Below, one piece after another: positions 8,496 through 16,728 of a stretch of DNA of 43,154 nucleotides. The stretch lies in NCBI GenBank assembly GCA_947165145.1, contig CAMUZG010000021.1:1-43154 (forward strand), in the 5' to 3' direction. The notes under the pieces are model-generated. The model was not told where the DNA came from. It did no database searches and worked only from the letters and a program-made list of their open reading frames with translations. Each line of letters starts with the position of its first letter. Positions within the stretch are counted from its first letter, which is position 1. This stretch comes from an uncultured Selenomonadales bacterium (GTDB lineage: Bacteria > Bacillota > Negativicutes > Selenomonadales > Selenomonadaceae). Made by a program: the position numbers and the translations under genes.

Positions 8496-8681
8496 ATCGT
8501 GTTGATAAACTTGGAATCATGATGTGACGAGGAATTTTTTCGACTGACAAGGCGGCAACGTGACGTTGCATCCAACGGTCGCGCCGTAACGCTATAAGCT
8601 GTCGAAGTCAATCGCCGCGCCTTAACTGTTCAAGCAGCGGAAAAAGAACCGTCACTGTTGGAGTTTATCAACAAACTCTAA
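8494..8681. repeat. Element A, copy 2, with element B nested inside
   Basis: The outer arms GTTGATAAAC (8501-8510) and GTTTATCAAC (8663-8672) are perfectly complementary. Inside are GTGACGAGGAATTTTTTCG (8524-8542) and its imperfect complement at 8637-8655. Copy 1 at 2046-2158 has the same blocks but a 16-base middle. Here the middle is an 86-base insert, which is element B. The copy begins on the stop codon of the upstream gene and ends about 25 bases before flgK. Confidence 0.65.
8551..8637 (+). repeat. Element B, copy 2 (nested in element A)
   Basis: It holds the palindrome GCAACGTGACGTTGC (8555-8569), then ATCCAACGGTCGCGCCGTAAC, CTGTCGAAGTCAATC and CGCCGCGCCTTAA. The block order matches the copy at 80-143 (opposite strand) and the coaE-linked copies. 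Comparison with element A copy 1 marks the insertion boundaries. Confidence 0.65.
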
Positions 8682-8708
8682 AGGAACAACTACCAAGGAG
8701 GAATGAAT

Positions 8709-10640
8709 ATGCGGGCAACATTCGCGGGACTAAACACAATGGTTCGCGGCATCATGTCAAATCAGTTGTCGCTCGATACCACCGGTCACAATATAACGAA
8801 CGCGGGCACTGAAGGTTACACCCGTCAACAGGTCACGCTTGCGACAACTCAAAGCGAACAACGCGCGGGCTTGCACGGCATGGTTACTGTCGGCACGGGC
8901 GTCGATGTTTCTGCCGTTGAACGCGCAAGAAATATTTACGCCGACATTCAATATCGCAACGAAAATCCCACGCAACAATATTTCCAGACAATGGCGATCA
9001 ATTACGACAAACTCGAAACAATCTTCGACGACAGCAAAAATCTCGGCATTGAAAAGGCACTCGGTAATTTCTATTCGGCTTGGGTCGATTTGTCTACGAC
9101 AACTTCAACCGCCGCTGCTCGCGTCAACGTCATTGAACAGGGCAGACAGTTGAGCGACGTTTTGCAATCGAAGACTTCCGAACTTCAAGATCAAATCAAT
9201 TCGGAATACGAAGACCTCAAGTCCGAAATTAAGCATGTCGATGACATTTTGGAAAATATTGTTGCCTTCAACAAGCAGCTCGTCACGCAGGAAGTCGGCG
9301 GCGGTACGGCAAACGATCTCCGCGACAAATTGGATTTGCTCGTCGACGAACTGTCAAACTACATGAATATCAATGTCACGCAAAATTCTTTCGGCGCGTA
9401 TCAGATCAATTCGGGCGGCGTTACACTGGTCAACGGACCTTCGCGGGCTCATCTCGTCATGAGCGACGGACTGTCCTCAAGCTTTTACGGCATCGATTAC
9501 GGCGTCACGGACTACAACATCACGGTCAAGGAGAGCAATCTCGTCTTCATACCGCAGAACGGTATCCTCAAGGCGCGTCTCGACTCAATCGACGAATGCA
9601 AATCTTACATCGACAAGATTGCCGACATTGCGTCGTTCATGCTCACTTCCTTCAACGAACAGCACAAGCAAGGTTGGGATTCCAACGGCAATTACAAATT
9701 CGTTGACGAAAACGGCGATACAGTTGATAATGTTGACGAAGCGACTTTGACGGCAGTGAACTTCCTTAAAGCCGACAGCACCGCAGTCGACACCGCAGAC
9801 GAAAAGAACATCACGCTGAAAGACGGCAAATATTATCTCAACGACGAAGAAGTCACGCGCTTGGACGCCGACGTAAAATATCTAACGTCCGACGATAAGC
9901 TCATCACCAAAACGCCCGATTCAATCAATTTCTTCGGCAAGGAAAATATCAACTACGAATATCGCTACGACGAAGTTAACAAGAAAAATTATCTTTACAG
10001 GTACGACGATGATGTTGCTGATTCCGAAAAACTTTTGAGCGGCGTGCGAATCATTCAAGCTTTGGAAGTCAATGCGAAGTTTGAAGAGTGGCACGGCGAT
10101 TATTACGTTGCCTCGGCGACAAGCAGACAATACGTCGAGAAACAGGACAGCAACGGCAACATCACTGGCACGTGGGAGCCTATGCCTTGGGCAAATAGAA
10201 CTGCTGACGGCACCAACGCCGTTTACTTGAGCGAACTGTTCAATATCACTCACCAAACGATTCTCAGCGACAACAAAGCTAACGCGCTCGTTGCCGATAA
10301 ACTGATTCTGCGCGACTTGGACGGTAACGCCATTCTCGACGACAACGGTCAAACTCAACACGCCACGCCGTTAAACAAAAACAGTATCAACGCGTTCTAT
10401 CAAAAGTCGATGTCCAAACTCGGCATTGACGCCTATTCAACCGACGTGAACAATAACGCAATGGACGCCGTCATGACGCAGGTCAATAATTGGCGCGATT
10501 CAACTGCCGGCGTCGATTGGAACGAAGAGCTCACCAACATGATCCGTTTCCAAAAAGGTTTTGCGTCTTGCTCACGCTGCTTGAACGCAATGGACGAATG
10601 CTTGGAACGTCTCATTAACACCGGCGTAGTTGGGAGGTAA
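8709..10640 (+). CDS. flgK: Flagellar hook-associated protein 1 (FlgK)
   Basis: FlgK forms the first hook-filament junction ring and is exported through the flagellar type III apparatus. The 643-residue protein has the conserved N-terminal rod/hook helix (GLNTMVRGIMSNQLSLDTTG, HNITNAGTEGYTRQQV) and a C-terminal coiled-coil helix (EELTNMIRFQKGF to LERLINTGVVGR). The middle, about residues 330-560, is a long variable, Asp- and Asn-rich surface domain. The C-terminal helix has Cys at several positions where Ala or Ser is usual (ASCSRCLNAMDEC), which is odd for an exported protein. ATG 8709 is chosen since AAGGAGG lies seven bases ahead; ATG 8703 is too near. flgL follows after five bases. Confidence 0.95.
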   Translation: MRATFAGLNTMVRGIMSNQLSLDTTGHNITNAGTEGYTRQQVTLATTQSEQRAGLHGMVTVGTGVDVSAVERARNIYADIQYRNENPTQQYFQTMAINYDKLETIFDDSKNLGIEKALGNFYSAWVDLSTTTSTAAARVNVIEQGRQLSDVLQSKTSELQDQINSEYEDLKSEIKHVDDILENIVAFNKQLVTQEVGGGTANDLRDKLDLLVDELSNYMNINVTQNSFGAYQINSGGVTLVNGPSRAHLVMSDGLSSSFYGIDYGVTDYNITVKESNLVFIPQNGILKARLDSIDECKSYIDKIADIASFMLTSFNEQHKQGWDSNGNYKFVDENGDTVDNVDEATLTAVNFLKADSTAVDTADEKNITLKDGKYYLNDEEVTRLDADVKYLTSDDKLITKTPDSINFFGKENINYEYRYDEVNKKNYLYRYDDDVADSEKLLSGVRIIQALEVNAKFEEWHGDYYVASATSRQYVEKQDSNGNITGTWEPMPWANRTADGTNAVYLSELFNITHQTILSDNKANALVADKLILRDLDGNAILDDNGQTQHATPLNKNSINAFYQKSMSKLGIDAYSTDVNNNAMDAVMTQVNNWRDSTAGVDWNEELTNMIRFQKGFASCSRCLNAMDECLERLINTGVVGR

Positions 10641-10645
10641 TTGAC

Positions 10646-11974
10646 ATGATAGCAAATAGAGTAGGAAGTATGCACTTCTCCTACAATTATCAGCGGACGC
10701 TGAACAAAGCGCAACAGGAACAAACCAAATTGCTTGAACAGGGCGACGGCTCATCTTTGCACCGCGCCAGCGACAACCCAATGAATTATTCGAAATACCT
10801 GCGCTACAACGTCAGCGAGACGGAAAATACTCAATACCGCGAAAACGTCAAGACTGCCTCGTCGTGGATGAGAAGTGCTGACAGCGCGATGGTTCACATG
10901 ACTGACATTATGCAGACGCTCAAGGAAAAATCCGTTGCCGCAGCGAACGCTCATAACGTCGACGACAACTACGACGACATTCACAAAGAAATGGAAGCTT
11001 GCATGCAGGAACTGGTTGCCACGGCGAACAGTCAGCACGGCGATCGTTATCTTTTCGCGGGACAAAAAGACTTGACGAAGCCGTTTGTTCTGTCCGAAGA
11101 AAAATATGATCGCGGTATTGCCAAAAATCTCGACGTGGAGCAATCCGCCTTCTTCAAGGGCACAACCGCCGACTATAACAGCCAACTTTTCCAATTCCTT
11201 GAACTCGAAAAGGACGGCGAAACTTTTTATCTCGACAACGTCAACGGCAACATCTACACGAAAGATTTCGTCGACAAAGGCTACAAGGAATTGATGACGC
11301 TCGGTTGTAATAGCATTGAGTCCGCGCAGGCGTCGACCGATTCCGAAATTCAAGAGCTCGTCAGCAAAGGCGTCGTTGCGACAACAACCAATTTCAAAGT
11401 CTCCGACTACTTCAACAACCAAGGCTTGCTCAAAGACGCCGCGAACAATTCCGTTGAAGGCTACAATTTCGCGACAATCAAGCAGAATATCGTGACTTAC
11501 TACGGCGACGAGAATTTAATTTCAATGGTCAAGCTCAACGGAGCGACTGATCCCAATTCCGACACGGTTAACTCCACCGGCGCAAGAATGTTCGGCAGAG
11601 ATATTTTCGATAATGACGATTCGGGCAACGAGGCGTCGGGTACTGCATTGCTCAACGACCTGTTCTGCGTCTGCGAAAAAGTTAAATCCCGTGACACGCA
11701 TTGGATGTCTTCGGACGGCGTCACCGTTACGGGTGTTGCTCACTCCACGCTCATCAACGAAGAAACTCGTATCGGTGCTCACCGTCAACTTTACGAAACT
11801 GCTGATGCGATGCTCGAAGCGCAAGGCGAAAACATCACCGAAGACATCACCAACGTCAGCGGCGCGGACATTGCTCAGCTTTCAGTCAAACTTATGCAAA
11901 TGACCACGCTGTATAACTTGGCGTTGTCGCTCGGCGGAAGAATTCTGCCGCAGTCGCTCGCCGATTATCTCTAA
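10646..11974 (+). CDS. flgL: Flagellar hook-associated protein 3 (FlgL)
   Basis: FlgL makes the second hook-filament junction ring, on which the filament grows. The N-terminal helix (NRVGSMHFSYNYQRTLNKAQ, then EQGDGSSLHRASDNPMNYSK) matches the flagellin/FlgL family signature with its RASDNP motif. The C-terminal helix (DIAQLSVKLMQMTTLYNLAL) is also typical. At 442 residues it is longer than the usual ~300, due to a variable surface insert between about 150 and 340. It follows flgK by five bases with its own GGGAGG site. Confidence 0.94.
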   Translation: MIANRVGSMHFSYNYQRTLNKAQQEQTKLLEQGDGSSLHRASDNPMNYSKYLRYNVSETENTQYRENVKTASSWMRSADSAMVHMTDIMQTLKEKSVAAANAHNVDDNYDDIHKEMEACMQELVATANSQHGDRYLFAGQKDLTKPFVLSEEKYDRGIAKNLDVEQSAFFKGTTADYNSQLFQFLELEKDGETFYLDNVNGNIYTKDFVDKGYKELMTLGCNSIESAQASTDSEIQELVSKGVVATTTNFKVSDYFNNQGLLKDAANNSVEGYNFATIKQNIVTYYGDENLISMVKLNGATDPNSDTVNSTGARMFGRDIFDNDDSGNEASGTALLNDLFCVCEKVKSRDTHWMSSDGVTVTGVAHSTLINEETRIGAHRQLYETADAMLEAQGENITEDITNVSGADIAQLSVKLMQMTTLYNLALSLGGRILPQSLADYL

Positions 11975-12072
11975 GCCAACAACACGGAATAGGGAGTAGG
12001 GACTAATTTCTGCGCCCTGCTCCCTAATAGTTGTTTAACGGCAAATTTTTCAAAGGAAGGAGGTGAAACCCG

Positions 12073-12207
12073 TTGCTGAAAAATTTTTATGTTGACCATA
12101 CCTTTTCCAATCGGTATACTTTAGACAGTTCTTTGAAGCAGGAACAGTACATAAAAATTCTCAGTAACGGGATATGCCATGATGGTGAGGTTGAATACTC
12201 GACATGA
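12073..12207 (+). CDS. Possible 44-residue small protein overlapping DUF6470 start
   Basis: A TTG at 12073 is preceded, with six bases between, by AAGGAGGTGA (12057-12066), a perfect match to the 16S rRNA tail. The frame runs 44 codons to TGA at 12205-12207 and overlaps the next gene's start (12179) by 29 bases in a different frame. The peptide is polar and tyrosine-rich (begins LLKNFYVDHTFSNRYTLDSS-like) and has no recognised domain. A promoter candidate (12092-12120) lies inside it, so it may be a leader peptide coupling translation to the downstream gene, or the strong site may be a remnant. Uncertain. Confidence 0.4.
   Translation: MLKNFYVDHTFSNRYTLDSSLKQEQYIKILSNGICHDGEVEYST
12092..12120 (+). 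promoter_or_regulatory. Candidate promoter for the DUF6470-fliW-csrA segment
   Basis: TTGACC at 12092-12097 and TATACT at 12115-12120 are spaced by 17 bases. It would start transcription near 12127, ahead of DUF6470, fliW and csrA. It is located within the small open frame at 12073, so at most one of the two may matter under a given condition. Confidence 0.55.
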
Positions 12208-12760
12208 GTTGCCACAAATAGGCATTCGGCAAACTCAAGGACGACTCGAAGAATCAGCTATCATTCAACCGAAAATTCGCGGCACCAATCGACAAGCACA
12301 AGCGAACAAAGGTGCCACGCAACCGAGTTTGTCTTTAGACAGTTACCAAAGCCGAAAAGCCTACGGATTCAGAAACCACAGCGATGAAGCGGCTGAGCAG
12401 GGCAGTCGCGGTCTTTCCGACATTCAAGACACAACAAGCCGACTTTCTCAAGAAGCTTGGCAAAAGGCAACTACGGCAGCTCGTCGCGGCAACGATATAG
12501 CTCAAAATGCCAGGGCTAAAATGTTTGCCCAATACGAAGTCAAACCGCTGTTCACGCTCAAACATGTTCCAAACGTTCAAATGCAAGGGCATCCCGGCGA
12601 AGTTGTCGGCGAACCCGATTTGGGTGAGTGTTCGGTCGATATTGAAACCGCGCCAAGCGCAAGAATTCGCTACACACCAGGCAGCGCGGAGATTTATCTT
12701 AAGAACGAAGGCTTCATTCATCATCAGGTTACGCAAGATCATTACGACATTTACGCCTAG
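12179..12760 (+). CDS. DUF6470 family protein (flagellar operon)
   Basis: The 193-residue protein sits between flgL and fliW, the usual place of DUF6470 genes in Firmicutes. It begins with the family-like pattern of short beta repeats in Ile and Gln (LPQIGIRQTQGRLEESAIIQ), has a polar helical middle (about 60-115), and ends with a beta-rich segment (VEPxF-type PLFTLKHVPNVQMQ, YTPGSAEIYL). No signal peptide or membrane segment is seen. Function is unknown; context suggests a link with filament assembly or with FliW/CsrA. The start may be coupled to the overlapping small frame, as its own ribosome site (CGGGA) is weak. Either of two adjacent ATGs could be used. Confidence 0.75.
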   Translation: MMVRLNTRHELPQIGIRQTQGRLEESAIIQPKIRGTNRQAQANKGATQPSLSLDSYQSRKAYGFRNHSDEAAEQGSRGLSDIQDTTSRLSQEAWQKATTAARRGNDIAQNARAKMFAQYEVKPLFTLKHVPNVQMQGHPGEVVGEPDLGECSVDIETAPSARIRYTPGSAEIYLKNEGFIHHQVTQDHYDIYA

Positions 12761-12815
12761 ACCCTGCCGCAAAAATCTTCATTCTGCAAAGGAAAGCTCA
12801 AAGGAGGAAAGCAGT

Positions 12816-13265
12816 ATGCGCAAAATCAGTACCAGCAGATTCGGTGAAATTGAGATTGATGAGGCAAATATCGTGCACTTCAAGGACGGCATTCCCGCGT
12901 TCGAGGACGAGCATGAATTTGTTATTCTGCCTTACGAAGAAGAAAGCCCGTATTATTTCATGCAGTCGCTTAAATCGCCGGAGTTGGCTTTCTTGCTGAC
13001 GATTCCTTTCCTGTTCTTCCAAGATTATTCATTCGAGCTTGACGACCAGACCATAGAAGAGCTTGCCATCACCGACAACGACAAAGTTCATTACTACGCG
13101 CTTATCACAATCCCGAACGGCTCAATTCGCTACATGACGGCAAACCTCGTGGCTCCGATCGTCCTCAACGCCGAAAACATGCAAGCCAAACAAATTATCT
13201 TGGAAAAGAGCAACTACACAACCAAACATCGTCTCTTTCCCGAACCTGACAAAAAGGGGGTATGA
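12816..13265 (+). CDS. fliW: Flagellar assembly factor FliW
   Basis: FliW is a small cytoplasmic protein that binds CsrA, and is displaced from it by free flagellin. This three-part switch adjusts flagellin translation to export. The 149-residue sequence shows the family features: TSRFGEIEIDEANIVHFKDG at the start, then the FEDEHEFVILPYEE and SPELAFLLTIPF segments. The ATG at 12816 has AAGGAGG nine bases upstream; the open frame before it is a shadow over DUF6470. csrA starts five bases after the stop, giving the classic fliW-csrA pair. The C-terminal KKGV lies over the csrA ribosome site. Confidence 0.95.
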   Translation: MRKISTSRFGEIEIDEANIVHFKDGIPAFEDEHEFVILPYEEESPYYFMQSLKSPELAFLLTIPFLFFQDYSFELDDQTIEELAITDNDKVHYYALITIPNGSIRYMTANLVAPIVLNAENMQAKQIILEKSNYTTKHRLFPEPDKKGV

Positions 13266-13269
13266 TCGT

Positions 13270-13491
13270 ATGCTGGTCTTGACGAGAAAACCTCGTCAGC
13301 AAATAATGATTGGCGACAACATCATAATTAATGTCGTGGAAGTGCAAGGCGAGAATGTGCGTATTGCGATTGATGCGCCGCGTGACATAAAAATCTACCG
13401 TGGCGAAATCTATCGTGCGATACAAGAGGAAAACCAAAAGGCGGCTCAAGAGCTGAACGTCGATTTGCACGGTGCATTGCCGCCGAGTTAA
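13270..13491 (+). CDS. csrA: Carbon storage regulator CsrA (translational repressor)
   Basis: CsrA is a dimeric RNA-binding protein that represses translation by binding GGA motifs at ribosome sites, here most likely on the flagellin mRNA. The 73 residues show the family sequence: MLVLTRKPRQQIMIGDNI, then VRIAIDAPRDIKIYRGEIY with the RNA-contacting Leu4 and Arg44. The helical tail is slightly longer than in enteric CsrA (61 residues), as in Bacillus-type proteins. AAGGGGG precedes the ATG and overlaps the fliW end. Its target, the flagellin gene, is outside the window. Confidence 0.96.
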   Translation: MLVLTRKPRQQIMIGDNIIINVVEVQGENVRIAIDAPRDIKIYRGEIYRAIQEENQKAAQELNVDLHGALPPS

Positions 13492-13533
13492 AGAAAGCTC
13501 GCGTCTATAAACATTACAAAGGAGTGTTTTATC

Positions 13534-13992
13534 ATGGTAGGGAAACTAAACGGAAATTACACTGCGGCGGTCATCCTCGAATCGACCCTCAGGCAAAAAG
13601 CCAACGAGAGCAGCAAAAACAATCAGCAAAATCTTAACGACAATTTGCAAAGCGAACCCGTCGCAAACGGTCAATCTACGCTTAACGTGGCCGGAACGCA
13701 AGGTGCGCAATCCGCAAATCTCAAACAAAACACTGAAGGCGAACCTAAAGAAGAAAAACTGTCCGAAGCCGCCGTCCAAAAGATGGTTGAAGATCTCAAT
13801 GATCTCATGGAAGAAAACCAAGTCAATCTCGAATTCTCCTACAACTACGACGAAGAAGCCGACATGTTCAACGTCAAGGTTATCGACAAAGAAACGAAAA
13901 AAGTCCTCAGAGAATTCCCGCCCGAAGAAATGCTTGACAACATTAAAAAAGCCAAGGAATGGCTCGGTGCGCTGATCGACGAGATAGCTTAA
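13534..13992 (+). CDS. flaG: FlaG family flagellar protein
   Basis: FlaG proteins influence filament length. The N-terminal 85 residues are polar and low in complexity (Asn, Gln, Lys rich), and the conserved FlaG core lies at the C-terminus: VQKMVEDLNDLMEENQVNLEF, a YDEEADMFNVKVIDKETKKV strand pair, and the signature REFPPEEMLDNI. The protein is 152 residues. It is placed between csrA and fliD, the normal order in Firmicutes. ATG 13534 has AAGGAG at a good distance. Confidence 0.92.
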   Translation: MVGKLNGNYTAAVILESTLRQKANESSKNNQQNLNDNLQSEPVANGQSTLNVAGTQGAQSANLKQNTEGEPKEEKLSEAAVQKMVEDLNDLMEENQVNLEFSYNYDEEADMFNVKVIDKETKKVLREFPPEEMLDNIKKAKEWLGALIDEIA

Positions 13993-14023
13993 CGCTCGCC
14001 GCACTTTCTAAGGAGGGATTAAT

Positions 14024-15742
14024 ATGGGTGCCAACGGAATTTACGGCTTGTCGGGCTCCGGCATTGACGTCGAGTCGATGGTTAAAGTCGGCATGATGAA
14101 AAAGCAAAACGAGTACGACAAGATGATGCAAGCTCAGACGCTGGACGAGTGGACAAAATCCGCTTATCTTGACGTCAACAGCAAAATCAGCACGTTCAAT
14201 ATGTCGACGCTCTCGCAGTACAAAATGTCTTCCAGCATGAACGCCAAATCAGCCGAATGTACTTCGTCGGCTGTTAAAGTCTCTGCGAACGCTTCGGCAC
14301 CGCTCATGAATCACAAAGTCGAAGTCACGGAATTAAGCTCCGCCGCTTATGTCATCAGCGATCCGATCACACGCATAGAGGGCGCGGAATCCACGAGCAT
14401 TGAACTTAAAGACATGCTCTTCAAAAGCCTGACCTATGACGAAGCTACCGACACGTATTCGTACCAAGTCCAAAAATCAAATGGCACATGGCAAACGGTC
14501 AGTGGCGTTAGCGGCAAAGAAAAGGCATTTGAATTCACCATAAGCGACGGCACCGCCAAAGATGCTACAAGTGCAACAATCAGCCTTACGCTTGAAGAGG
14601 TTTACAACGGCACGACGATAAACGATCTCGTTTCCAAAATCAACAACGCCGGCACCAAAATCAGAGCCAGTTACGACAGCGTCAACGACAGATTTTCCAT
14701 GTACAACACCAAGGGCGGCGCGGAAAACGAAATCAACATCTCGATTCCGTCAAATTACAACGACGAAAACAACACGCGCATTTATTCGGGCAGAGCTACG
14801 GTGAATTTCTTTAACGCGTTGAACCTTCAACAGAGTAAAAACGGCTCATTGACGCGCGAAACGTTGCACTTTGACTCTCCCGGCAAAAGCGATTCCATAG
14901 CGGGTTCAGACGGCACAATCTACGTCGACGGCGTAAAATACACAACCACCGACAACAAAGCCACAGTCGGCGGCATCACTTACACCGCTTTGGAAATAAC
15001 CACCGAGGCTGCGACAGTTTCCGTTTCGCAAGACGTTGAAGGCATTGTCGACAAGGTTAAAGGTTTCGTCGAAGATTACAACAAACTCCTTTCCAGTCTC
15101 CGCGATTTGTACGACGAAAAACGCGACTCCAACTACAAACCGCTTACTTCTGCCCAAAGAGAAGAGATGAAGGAAGAACAAATCGCCAAATGGGAAGAGA
15201 AAGCGAAAAAAGGTCTGCTTTATCACGACCAGGAACTCGGCAAACTTATCGACGAAATGCGCAACGCCATCTCCGCGCCGATTGACAGCGTTGAAGGCAA
15301 ATACAATTCTGCATACAGCATCGGCATTTCAACGACGGGCGAAAAAGGTATGCTCGTCTTGGACGAAACCAAACTTAGAAAAGCCCTCAGCGAAGATTCC
15401 GACGCGGTCTACAACGTTTTTGCCAAACTCGACAACAGCCAGAAAGACAAGAACGGCAACGTCATCAACAACCCCGACGGCAACGGTCTTGCTCAACGTC
15501 TCGGCGACATTTTCGTTGCGGCGAACAAGAGAATCAAAAATATCGCGGGCTCTTCGGAGGCAATTACGGAAGACAGCGTCTTGAATACGCGCATGCGTGA
15601 GCGGCAGACGAAGATGAGCGACTTCAAAAAGACGATGCAAGCTCTCGAAGATATTCTTTACAAAAAATATGACACGATGGAAGAGATGCTCGCAAGCCTT
15701 TACACGCAGATGAACTTCGTCACAAGCTGTTTTCAACAATAA
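14024..15742 (+). CDS. fliD: Flagellar filament cap protein FliD
   Basis: FliD (HAP2) caps the growing filament and helps flagellin fold into place. The N-terminal FliD domain is clear (GIYGLSGSGIDVESMVKVGM, about 1-100). A variable beta-rich middle follows (about 100-330), with the FliD C-terminal domain (about 350-560) holding VDKVKGFVEDYNKLLSSLRD and a terminal coiled coil ending TQMNFVTSCFQQ. At 572 residues it is in the usual range. AAGGAGGG is ahead of the ATG. fliS follows within about 65 bases. Confidence 0.95.
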   Translation: MGANGIYGLSGSGIDVESMVKVGMMKKQNEYDKMMQAQTLDEWTKSAYLDVNSKISTFNMSTLSQYKMSSSMNAKSAECTSSAVKVSANASAPLMNHKVEVTELSSAAYVISDPITRIEGAESTSIELKDMLFKSLTYDEATDTYSYQVQKSNGTWQTVSGVSGKEKAFEFTISDGTAKDATSATISLTLEEVYNGTTINDLVSKINNAGTKIRASYDSVNDRFSMYNTKGGAENEINISIPSNYNDENNTRIYSGRATVNFFNALNLQQSKNGSLTRETLHFDSPGKSDSIAGSDGTIYVDGVKYTTTDNKATVGGITYTALEITTEAATVSVSQDVEGIVDKVKGFVEDYNKLLSSLRDLYDEKRDSNYKPLTSAQREEMKEEQIAKWEEKAKKGLLYHDQELGKLIDEMRNAISAPIDSVEGKYNSAYSIGISTTGEKGMLVLDETKLRKALSEDSDAVYNVFAKLDNSQKDKNGNVINNPDGNGLAQRLGDIFVAANKRIKNIAGSSEAITEDSVLNTRMRERQTKMSDFKKTMQALEDILYKKYDTMEEMLASLYTQMNFVTSCFQQ

Positions 15743-15806
15743 TAACGGTCGATGATTGATACTCATTGACTCAAACGCTGTTCAATAATTGGAGGTTATC
15801 TCACCT

Positions 15807-16211
15807 ATGGTAAATGCGGCAGAAGCATACAGACGCCAGCAAGTGTTGAATGCACCGCCGGAACAGTTGACGCTTATGCTTTACAACGGTTGCCTCAAGT
15901 TCATTGACGAAGGCATTCAGCTCATCAGTGAAAAACGCTACGAACCGGCAAATGTTTCATTGCAAAAAGCGCAGAGAATCATTTCGGAATTTCGCTTAAC
16001 GCTCAACATGGACTATGAAATTTCTCATCAGTTGCTTCCGCTGTATAACTACATTTACGATCGACTTGTTGAAGGCAACATAAAGGCTGATACGTCCATT
16101 ATCGACGAAGCGAAAGGAATTGTCACCGAATTGCGCGACGCTTGGGCTGAAGCCATGAAGAAAGCTCGCGCCGAAAAAGGCGACGGCAAAGGCGGCAACG
16201 GTTATGCTTAA
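15807..16211 (+). CDS. fliS: Flagellin export chaperone FliS
   Basis: FliS binds the C-terminus of flagellin in the cytoplasm and stops it polymerising before export. The 134-residue protein has the family start (AYRRQQVLNAPPEQLTLMLY), NGCLKFIDEGI, and the LNMDYEISHQLLPLYNYIYD segment. The ATG at 15807 has GGAGG eleven bases ahead; an in-frame TTG at 15789 would put the ribosome site inside the gene. The glycine- and lysine-rich end (KGDGKGGNGYA) overlaps the next gene by eight bases, so the two are translationally coupled. Confidence 0.95.
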   Translation: MVNAAEAYRRQQVLNAPPEQLTLMLYNGCLKFIDEGIQLISEKRYEPANVSLQKAQRIISEFRLTLNMDYEISHQLLPLYNYIYDRLVEGNIKADTSIIDEAKGIVTELRDAWAEAMKKARAEKGDGKGGNGYA

Positions 16212-16569
16212 CGAACAGACAACACCGGATGAAAACTTTGAGCAGGCGCGAATCCTTTGGCAAAAATATTTTGCATTGACGAAAGAACTGCTTAAGTACA
16301 GCGACCAGAAAGACAACGATTTATTCGTCGATCTCGTCAAACAGCGTCAACAGCTCATGGAAATGCTTCAGGCTTTGCCGCAAGATGATTATCGCAAAAC
16401 TCCAGAATGTCAGGAAATGATTGGACAGATGATTCCGATGGACAAGCAGATAATTTATCGGGCGCGGGCGTGGCTGAACAAATCCAGACGACAAAACAGC
16501 ACGGTTCGTTCCTACGACGTGGCAAACTCTTTGGGCACACGCGGCTCCATTTTCAACAGACAATACTAA
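16204..16569 (+). CDS. FliT-like small flagellar protein
   Basis: The 121-residue product overlaps fliS by eight bases, the usual position of fliT (FliD chaperone) genes. It is helical, with FEQARILWQKYFALTKELLK and a QRQQLMEMLQALP helix that fit the FliT pattern, and ends in a basic tail (RRQNSTVRSYDVANSLGTRG). FliT-family members are very divergent, so context carries much of the weight. It ends the plus-strand flagellar block, with a terminator directly after. Confidence 0.65.
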   Translation: MLNEQTTPDENFEQARILWQKYFALTKELLKYSDQKDNDLFVDLVKQRQQLMEMLQALPQDDYRKTPECQEMIGQMIPMDKQIIYRARAWLNKSRRQNSTVRSYDVANSLGTRGSIFNRQY

Positions 16570-16583
16570 CGTTCTTCAAAAAG

Positions 16584-16618
16584 CAGTCTTGCTCCGAACG
16601 GGTCGAGACTGTTTTTTT
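16584..16618 (+). terminator. Rho-independent terminator of the flagellar block
   Basis: CAGTCTTG (16584-16591) pairs with CGAGACTG (16604-16611), followed by seven T. It is 15 bases after the fliT-like stop. Confidence 0.85.
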
Positions 16619-16653
16619 GTGCGCTGATTGTCGTTCGCCCGTTCTACAAAAAT

Positions 16654-16682
16654 TTTACAAAAACTTTCGCTGCGGTTATAAT
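16654..16682 (+). promoter_or_regulatory. Promoter of putP
   Basis: TTTACA at 16654-16659 and TATAAT at 16677-16682 with a 17-base spacer. The start site would be near 16689, giving a leader of about 40 bases. Confidence 0.75.
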
Positions 16683-16728
16683 TAGCCCGTTTTGAAATCA
16701 TACGGCTTTTCCAAGGGGGAAATACAAT

